Below, in pieces: positions 58,780 to 64,000 of a stretch of DNA of 64,000 nt. The DNA is from Mycobacterium sp. 050128. Lineage in GTDB: Bacteria > Actinomycetota > Actinomycetes > Mycobacteriales > Mycobacteriaceae. The translations under genes were made by a program, and so were the position numbers. The stretch is taken from the NCBI RefSeq assembly GCF_036409155.1, contig NZ_JAZGLW010000002.1:696347-760346 (forward strand). Direction: 5' to 3'. Under the pieces are notes generated by a model. The model searched no databases. It was not told the origin of the DNA and worked only from the letters and a program-made list of their open reading frames with translations. The stretch's first letter is position 1; each line of letters opens with the position of its first letter.

Positions 58780-59913
58780 CTAATTCCGCCCGGCATGTTC
58801 CGCTACCGAGCGGTTGGATTCGAGGGTGTGATCGGTTGCCGCAGAACGGGATTCGCGCTGCTGGCCGATCCATTCCAGGAGCTTTTGCAAACCGTCGTCG
58901 AGCGTCCATTTCGGGCGCCAATCCAGCGCTTCTTTCGCCGGCCCGACGTCGCAGCTCGCGGCACGAACATCGCCATCGCGGAATTTCGCTACGACGACCG
59001 GTTCGGGGGCCCCGCAAACTGCGCTGATCGTTTGTGCCAGCTCATGAATCGTCGTCGGGGTGCCTGATCCGATGTCCAGGCAGCGTTGCTCGGCCGTGGG
59101 TTGCTGCACCGCCGCGAACAGCGCGTCGACAACGTCGTCGATATACACGAAATCGCGCACGATTCGACCGTCTTCGTAGACCTCCAGCGAATGACGCTCG
59201 CGAGCCAATCGCGCGAAGAGAGCGACTATTCCGGTGTACGAATTGGTCAACGACTGGCCCGGCCCATAAACGTTCTGCAGGCGCAGCACACTGACATTTG
59301 TGTCGTGAGCGGCGGCCCAGGCCGCCAACGTGTGCTCCTGGGCGAGTTTGGTCGCGGCGTAGACATTGGTGGGTCGAGGCTCGGTTCGGTCGGCGCAGCT
59401 GGGCAGCGGCACCGCGGCTGCACCCGTCGGGCTTTGCGGATCCCAGATGCCCGCCACCAGTTGCGCGTGGCTGCGCGGCCGCGGATAGAAGACGTGCCCG
59501 CCGGTCTCCCAAGCGCCCTCGCCGTAGACGGCCCTAGATGACGCCAGCACAAGCTGATCGGGCACGAATCCCGCGCGGCTCAAGCCGTCAAGGAGCTGGG
59601 TGGTGCCCACCACGTTGACCGAACCGTGCCGCGTCGCCTCGGAGAGCGACTGCGCTGTTCCCGTCTCGGCGGCCAGATGGACGACCTGGGAAGGACGGAA
59701 CAACCGGAGCACGGCATCCCAGTCGGGCGCGTGGGTGACGTCGCCGGTGAATAACCGCACCGACGCCGGCAAGTCGATCGCCTGACCTGGGGCGTGCACC
59801 TGTGGGTGCAGAACGTCCATCACCGCGACGTCGTAACCGGCCTTGACGAGGCGGCGCGACAGCGCAGACCCGATAAATCCAGCTCCACCAGTGATAAGCA
59901 CGGATTGTGACAA
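58780..59913 (-). CDS. NAD-dependent nucleotide-sugar epimerase (candidate 6-deoxytalose epimerase)
   Basis: About 377 residues; extended SDR with VLITGGAGFIGSAL at the N-terminus, LASSRAVYGEGAW, the Tyr-x3-Lys pair in NVYAATKLAQEH, LQNVYGPGQS and RDFVYIDDVVDAL. The long insert between the Ser and the Tyr (about residues 140-195) is a feature of dTDP-L-rhamnose 4-epimerase-like enzymes. GPL loci in other species carry tle, thought to make 6-deoxy-L-talose; this is the best candidate here because the SDRs in the variable block serve other sugars. The TTG at 59913 after GGGAG is my start; a TTG at 59937 and a GTG just downstream are alternatives. It ends 205 bases from the methyltransferase on the same strand. 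Confidence 0.72.
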   Translation of the reverse strand: MSQSVLITGGAGFIGSALSRRLVKAGYDVAVMDVLHPQVHAPGQAIDLPASVRLFTGDVTHAPDWDAVLRLFRPSQVVHLAAETGTAQSLSEATRHGSVNVVGTTQLLDGLSRAGFVPDQLVLASSRAVYGEGAWETGGHVFYPRPRSHAQLVAGIWDPQSPTGAAAVPLPSCADRTEPRPTNVYAATKLAQEHTLAAWAAAHDTNVSVLRLQNVYGPGQSLTNSYTGIVALFARLARERHSLEVYEDGRIVRDFVYIDDVVDALFAAVQQPTAEQRCLDIGSGTPTTIHELAQTISAVCGAPEPVVVAKFRDGDVRAASCDVGPAKEALDWRPKWTLDDGLQKLLEWIGQQRESRSAATDHTLESNRSVAEHAGRN

Positions 59914-60121
59914 GAGCCAAGGTCTCCCGTTCGTCAATAGGTCTGGTCGATCATATCGAGGAGCGCCCTCGCGCTAGTGGCATTTCCGATATAGGTCCGC
60001 AGCTACCACGCGGCCGACAGCGGATGTCGTGCCGGCTCGACGGGATTCGACTGGTCGTTCCGGATTGTGAGCAGCGTCGTTATGGCTGCAGGACAAGCTT
60101 TTTCGGCAGCTTGGCAAACCG

Positions 60122-61114
60122 CTAGGCCCAGGTCCCCCGGCGCCTGTGTGCCATCGCGACGAGCTCCATCATCGGCATCGCGATCGATGGCCGCAGGAAC
60201 CGGTAGAGGGCTTTCTTGGAGAGAGTGCGGAAATCCTCGAAGGCCGTGCACAACTCATCGCTCGCGCGATACGACTCGAAAATGCTATCGAGTGCGACGG
60301 TGTCCAACGGCTCGTCGTGCGCGGCGTCGCACAGCGTGTTGTGGACCGTGGAAATCCAATCCGCGCGGCCGGGGCCTTTCACGCATCCGGAATGTCGCTG
60401 GCGCCGCAGATCAGGAGTGAGGAACTCCTCAATTGCGTCCTCTTGCCGCGTGTTCAGATCGATGTCGAGCGTGGTGGCTATCCGCTTTACCTCCCGGCGC
60501 CAGTTGTCGAGGAAGTCGGCGTAGTCAACGAACACGCGCGGCAAGCCGCGCGTGTAACGCTCTGCCAGCAGGCTGTATTTCAACCACAGGGCACCCGAGA
60601 GCTCACGCGAGACTTGCCAGGTCGCGGCCACGGACGAGATGACCTCCATCGGGTGGCGGACCGCGACGACGGCCGCTACGTCAAAACCGGCGCGTCGCGC
60701 GGCTTCGAACCACAGCGGGGACAACGTGGTTATCCGGGGTTCCTTGATCACCAGCACTGGTACGGCGGGCAGCTTGGTCAAATAGGACTCGATCCGGCCG
60801 ATGCAGGCGGCTCTCTCCCTGGCGTCGAGCGCCTCGGCGTCCATCGAGCACAGTGACGGATCGAACCACGCGGACTGGTGGCGATACAAAATGGTCTCGT
60901 TGATGGCGATGGCCTTGCGCGGTTCCCAGTAGCCGCGCGGATTGCCCGCGTCGGCGCCCAACATCCCGGCCGGCAGCACACCACCGGAGAGGGAAAGGAC
61001 GCGGGTAATCGCCGACGTTCCCGACCGTTGCGGCCCCAGTACGAAAAGGACGACCCTGCGATGTGCGCGGTTGGGCTGGGGCGTGCCCTCGGCCTGGCCG
61101 TCCGTCGCCGTCAC
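60122..61114 (-). CDS. Sulfotransferase family protein
   Basis: About 330 residues. The PAPS 5'-phosphosulfate loop is LGPQRSGTSAITRVL near the N-terminus, the 3'-phosphate motif is RHPMEVISSVAATW, and a conserved ALWLKYSLLAER helix follows, as in bacterial sulfotransferases acting on glycolipids. The GTG at 61114 lies eight bases after GGAG and puts the loop near residue 24; an upstream ATG at 61216 would add 34 Arg/Gly-rich residues. The gene is alone, 187 bases from the SDR and separated from the lipL flank by 301 bases. If it acts on GPLs the product would be sulfated, as reported for some species (M. fortuitum), but another acceptor is possible. Confidence 0.8.
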   Translation of the reverse strand: MTATDGQAEGTPQPNRAHRRVVLFVLGPQRSGTSAITRVLSLSGGVLPAGMLGADAGNPRGYWEPRKAIAINETILYRHQSAWFDPSLCSMDAEALDARERAACIGRIESYLTKLPAVPVLVIKEPRITTLSPLWFEAARRAGFDVAAVVAVRHPMEVISSVAATWQVSRELSGALWLKYSLLAERYTRGLPRVFVDYADFLDNWRREVKRIATTLDIDLNTRQEDAIEEFLTPDLRRQRHSGCVKGPGRADWISTVHNTLCDAAHDEPLDTVALDSIFESYRASDELCTAFEDFRTLSKKALYRFLRPSIAMPMMELVAMAHRRRGTWA

Positions 61115-61418
61115 GAACACGACTCCAAACTGGATGCGGAGGCTGCCGTATGTCGGTCGATCTGGCCCGCGGGACAGACGTGCGGCGCCCCCACCCCGTG
61201 TATCGAGCCGCAACATCGACTTTCAATCACTACCGCCACTAATTTACGCAACTGCGGGGAAATCGGCATTCGGGCGGCGATTGCGTAGTGGTGTGTACGC
61301 ACGGGAAAGCCTTTCGCTCAGCCCCCTACCTCGTGGTCGTTGGTTGGTAACCGGGCGTTCACCATCGAGTGTTGGCTGATTCTACCGCCGGACCCGGAAT
61401 TTCGCCGGGGAACGCGGC

Positions 61419-62705
61419 TCAGCCGACGGCGGCGTCGGGCTCGCTGAACGGCGCCCCGAACTCGGTGACCGGCCGGAAACCGCGCTTGCGGGCCTTGCCG
61501 ACCCCCACTCGGAGCAAATTGCCCAGCGTAGCCACGCCGGAGTGATCGAGCACCAGGAAGGGCGACAGCAGCCGGTTGTGCACGAACGCGAATGCCAGCC
61601 CAGACGCGGGGTCGGCCCAGCCGAACGATCCGCCCATTCCGACATGTCCGAAGCCCGGCATCACATTGCCGAACGGCACGGTGTGATAGCCGAGGTGGAA
61701 TGACAAGGGCACCATGATGTTTCGGTCGCGCTTCAGGCTGCGGCGCCCGGTCAGCCCGGCGACGATCTCCGGCGACAAGAAGCGCGTGCCGTCGATCTCA
61801 CCGTCGTTGGCGATGGCGCCGTACATCCGCGCCAACCCGCGGGCCGTCGCTACCCCGTTGGCAGCCGGCATCTCGGCGTCCAGCAATGGAATATCGCCCT
61901 GCACGGCAGCCATGACGCCACGGAAGTACAACGAGCGGAATCCACCCGACAGCTCCGTGGCAACTTTGCGCGCCGCGAAGCCGATGACGGGGTTGCCGAT
62001 GACGTTCTGCGGCATGATGATCTCCGCAACCTCGGTCGGCGCGCCGGCGGGCGGCCGCCCCAGGTGCATGCCATCAGTGCCCAGCGGCTCGGCCAGTTCC
62101 TCGCGGATCAGCGTGCGCATGCCCTTGCCGGTCACGGCCCGGGCCAGGCCGGACATCAGCCAGCCGAAGGTCAGGGCGTGGTAAGCCGGTTTGCCCAGCA
62201 ACCGTCCGGGCGGCGCCGCGGCCAGCCGCTCTTCCATGACCCGGTGATCCAGCAGGTCGTCCTGGGTGGCGCCGCGCAATCCCGACAGGCCGCCGCGGTG
62301 TCTCATCACCTCGCGGACGGTGAGCGTGGACTTGCCGTTGGCCGCGAACTCACGCCAGTACTCGGAGACGGGCGCTTCGTAATCGATCAGCCCCCGATCG
62401 GCGAGCCGGTGGATGACCGTCGCGGCCATCCCCTTGGTGGCCGAGAAAACCATCGGAGCCCGGTCGGCCGTCCAGGGCACCTTGCCCGCCCGGTCCGACC
62501 AGCCCGTCCACACATCGACAACTGGTTGGCCATCGAGGTAGACCGCCAGCGCTCCACCGCCGAAGCGGCGACCGGGGAACAGGCTCGAAAAGCCGCGTAC
62601 AACGCAGGAGAAGTTTGGGTCCACCGCACCGAACACACGATGACCTGCGTCAGGGACATCGCGGGAGGGGTTCGTGCGGCGATCGACCCCGTTGTCTACC
62701 GTCAC
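61419..62705 (-). CDS. lipL: Beta-lactamase-fold esterase/lipase (LipL-like)
   Basis: A 428-residue class C beta-lactamase-related serine hydrolase. Catalytic Ser88-x2-Lys91 in MVFSATKGM and the Tyr of KPAYHALTFGWLM are in place; the HVGMGGSFGWADP segment near the end replaces the KTG box. M. tuberculosis LipL (Rv1497), from memory, has the same SATKGM, YHALTFGW and NVMPGFGHVG blocks and about the same length. I take the GTG at 62705 because it matches that length; a GTG at 62750 would add 15 residues. It follows meaB on the same strand. Backbone gene at the right border of the GPL locus; a GPL role is not expected. Confidence 0.88.
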   Translation of the reverse strand: MTVDNGVDRRTNPSRDVPDAGHRVFGAVDPNFSCVVRGFSSLFPGRRFGGGALAVYLDGQPVVDVWTGWSDRAGKVPWTADRAPMVFSATKGMAATVIHRLADRGLIDYEAPVSEYWREFAANGKSTLTVREVMRHRGGLSGLRGATQDDLLDHRVMEERLAAAPPGRLLGKPAYHALTFGWLMSGLARAVTGKGMRTLIREELAEPLGTDGMHLGRPPAGAPTEVAEIIMPQNVIGNPVIGFAARKVATELSGGFRSLYFRGVMAAVQGDIPLLDAEMPAANGVATARGLARMYGAIANDGEIDGTRFLSPEIVAGLTGRRSLKRDRNIMVPLSFHLGYHTVPFGNVMPGFGHVGMGGSFGWADPASGLAFAFVHNRLLSPFLVLDHSGVATLGNLLRVGVGKARKRGFRPVTEFGAPFSEPDAAVG

Positions 62706-62769
62706 GATTTTTGAATTTACTTCGGATCGGCCAGACGGTGGCACAAACACGGATTAATTTACCTTTCCG

Positions 62770-63759
62770 TTAGCGCGACGCCGCGTCTAGTATTTGCTGG
62801 GCCGCCATCGCGGGGGTCAGCTCGCCGGCTTTGACTTGCCGCTCCAGATCGGCGCGCATCTTGCGCACCGCCGGGTTGGACAGCACCCGGTCCAGGACCG
62901 TGTCGCGGACCATCTGCCAGGTCCAGTCGACTTGCTGATCGCGCCGGCGGGCTTCGAACTCTCCGGCGTCGGTGAGCACCTTGCGGTGACGCTCGACGGT
63001 GTCCCACATCTCGACCAGCCCGCTGCCCTCCACCGCGCTCATCGTGAGAACCGGTGGTCGCCATAGGGTTTCGCGCGGATAGATCAGCCTGATCGCCGAC
63101 GCCAGCTCCCGGGCGGCTTTGCGTGCCTCGGGCAGGTGCTCGCCGTCGGCCTTGTTGACCACGACGATGTCGGCCAGCTCCAGCACGCCCTTTTTGATGC
63201 CTTGAAGCTGGTCGCCGGTGCGGGCCAGGGTGAGCAGCAGGAAGGTGTCGACCATGTTGGCCACGGCCACCTCGGACTGGCCCACGCCGACCGTTTCGAT
63301 CAGGATCACGTCGAATCCGGCCGCCTCCAGGAGGACGACCGTCTCCCGGGTGGCCTTTGCTACGCCACCTAGGGTTCCCGATGTGGGCGATGGCCGGATG
63401 TAGGCGTCCGGGTGCGCCGCCAATCGCGACATCCGGGTCTTGTCGCCGAGGATCGAGCCGCCGGTCCGCGTCGAGGAGGGATCGACCGCCAGGACCGCCA
63501 CCTTGTGGCCGCGGTCGATCAGGTGCATGCCAAGCGCCTCGATGGTGGTGGACTTTCCGACCCCGGGCACGCCGGTGATGCCCACCCGATGGGCGTTTCC
63601 GGAGTCGGGCAGCAATTCCAGCAGCAACTGCTGGGCCCGCTCTCGATGGTCGGCACGGGTGGACTCCAGCATCGTGATGGCGCGTGGCAGCGCCGCGCGA
63701 TCACCGCCGCGAATGGCCTGGGCCAGTTCGGCGACGGTTTCGTTCCCTTTGGCTGTCAT
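62770..63759 (-). CDS. meaB: MeaB/ArgK-type GTPase, methylmalonyl-CoA mutase chaperone
   Basis: A 329-residue G3E GTPase. Walker A GITGVPGVGKSTT (60-72), switch DPSSTRTGGSILGDKTRM, Walker B DVILIETVGVGQSE and the guanine-specificity VVNKADGEHL are all complete, with a C-terminal dimerisation arm. MeaB protects and reloads adenosylcobalamin-dependent methylmalonyl-CoA mutase. ATG at 63759 with AAAGG eight bases upstream; a reading from 63837 is longer but lacks support. Normally mutA-mutB lie just upstream; here an IS transposase end appears 123 bases away, so the mut genes are either beyond the element or elsewhere. Confidence 0.92.
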   Translation of the reverse strand: MTAKGNETVAELAQAIRGGDRAALPRAITMLESTRADHRERAQQLLLELLPDSGNAHRVGITGVPGVGKSTTIEALGMHLIDRGHKVAVLAVDPSSTRTGGSILGDKTRMSRLAAHPDAYIRPSPTSGTLGGVAKATRETVVLLEAAGFDVILIETVGVGQSEVAVANMVDTFLLLTLARTGDQLQGIKKGVLELADIVVVNKADGEHLPEARKAARELASAIRLIYPRETLWRPPVLTMSAVEGSGLVEMWDTVERHRKVLTDAGEFEARRRDQQVDWTWQMVRDTVLDRVLSNPAVRKMRADLERQVKAGELTPAMAAQQILDAASR

Positions 63760-63830
63760 CGGGTCGCCTTTCGAACCGCGAGCGTAACGCCAGGCCGAAA
63801 AAGTGCGCCGAATTTCGCGGTGACGTTTCC

Positions 63831-63842
63831 CCCGCAAGCGGG
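63831..63842. repeat. Palindromic motif upstream of meaB
   Basis: A perfect inverted repeat CCCGC-AA-GCGGG followed at once by AGGTGCCCCCGGCTCGCGG. I recognise this kind of GC-rich palindromic unit from mycobacterial intergenic DNA, and a related GCCCCC/GGGGGC inverted pair occurs at about 38304-38331. It may be a small dispersed repeat or part of the meaB leader. Confidence 0.4.
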
Positions 63843-63881
63843 AGGTGCCCCCGGCTCGCGGCGGAAATCGGGCGTCGCCAT

Positions 63882-64000
63882 CTAGCTGTAGGAGGACAGC
63901 ACGTCGGTGACGCCGGTGGTGAGTCGTGATGCTGGTGGTTGGCCGTCGGCGGCAGAGTGTGGTCGATGGTAGTTGAAGTGGATGTTCCAGACCTTGAGTG
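63882..64000 (-). mobile_element. IS transposase C-terminus (IS481/IS3-type integrase core), cut by window edge
   Basis: The minus strand reads LKVWNIHFNYHRPHSAADG and continues QPPASRLTTGVTDVLSSYS before TAG at 63882 (39 codons visible). The NYHRPHSALGG-like block followed by P-P-x-SRL is the standard C-terminal end of DDE (rve) transposases of the IS481 and IS3 families. The rest, including the catalytic residues, lies outside the window, so intactness and the element's inverted repeats cannot be judged. It sits just upstream of meaB, at the border of the GPL region. Confidence 0.85.

Overview
The window is high-GC mycobacterial DNA carrying a glycopeptidolipid (GPL) locus. The identification rests on a two-protein NRPS with domain order C-A-T-E-C-A-T-E-C / A-T-E-C-A-T-R, an mbtH gene, an mmpS4-mmpL4a-mmpL4b exporter, a drrABC transporter, three UGT-like (GT1) glycosyltransferases and several O-methyltransferases. 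Together these fit a M. avium complex (MAC)-like species making serovar-specific GPLs. The species and serovar cannot be fixed from the sequence alone.

Layout, left to right. 1-766: an incomplete nitronate-monooxygenase-type gene and an AhpD/CMD-type gene (flank). 1063-1956: a GT2 glycosyltransferase. 1999-20203 (minus strand): mps2, mps1 and mbtH, which make the D-Phe-D-aThr-D-Ala-L-alaninol lipopeptide core. 20204-21068: a divergent control region. 21069-27491: mmpS4, mmpL4a, mmpL4b. 27659-30137: drrA, drrB, drrC. 30146-50004: the variable sugar region that in MAC lies between drrC and gtfB. It holds a GT2 and an FkbM methyltransferase; a nucleotide-sugar dehydrogenase/SDR/EpiA operon; a GT87-like polytopic glycosyltransferase with a GtrA protein; a reductase/methyltransferase pair; a CDP-sugar operon (cytidylyltransferase, 4,6-dehydratase, 3,5-epimerase, C-methyltransferase); a GtrB-like polyprenyl-phosphate glycosyltransferase with an SDR; and a large membrane O-acyltransferase. 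50252-58574: the core GPL glycosyltransferases and O-methyltransferases. 58780-61114: an SDR and a sulfotransferase. 61202-63759: lipL-type esterase and meaB (flank). The right edge cuts into an IS transposase.

How the parts work together (inference built on known GPL biology). Mps1/Mps2 with MbtH make the N-acylated tetrapeptide alcohol. GT1 enzymes add 6-deoxytalose and rhamnose, TylF-like enzymes O-methylate them, and MmpS4/MmpL4a/b (perhaps with DrrABC) move the product out. The variable block then supplies the outer sugars. Two parts of it stand out: a CDP-linked, C-methylated 6-deoxyhexose pathway, and a GtrA/GtrB/GT-C trio that could attach a sugar from a polyprenyl-phosphate carrier outside the cytoplasmic membrane.

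Both flanks (NMO and CMD on one side, lipL and meaB on the other) match, from memory, the genes bordering the M. tuberculosis Rv1498c-Rv1530 region. The GPL locus would therefore occupy the same chromosomal site as that decayed glycolipid locus.
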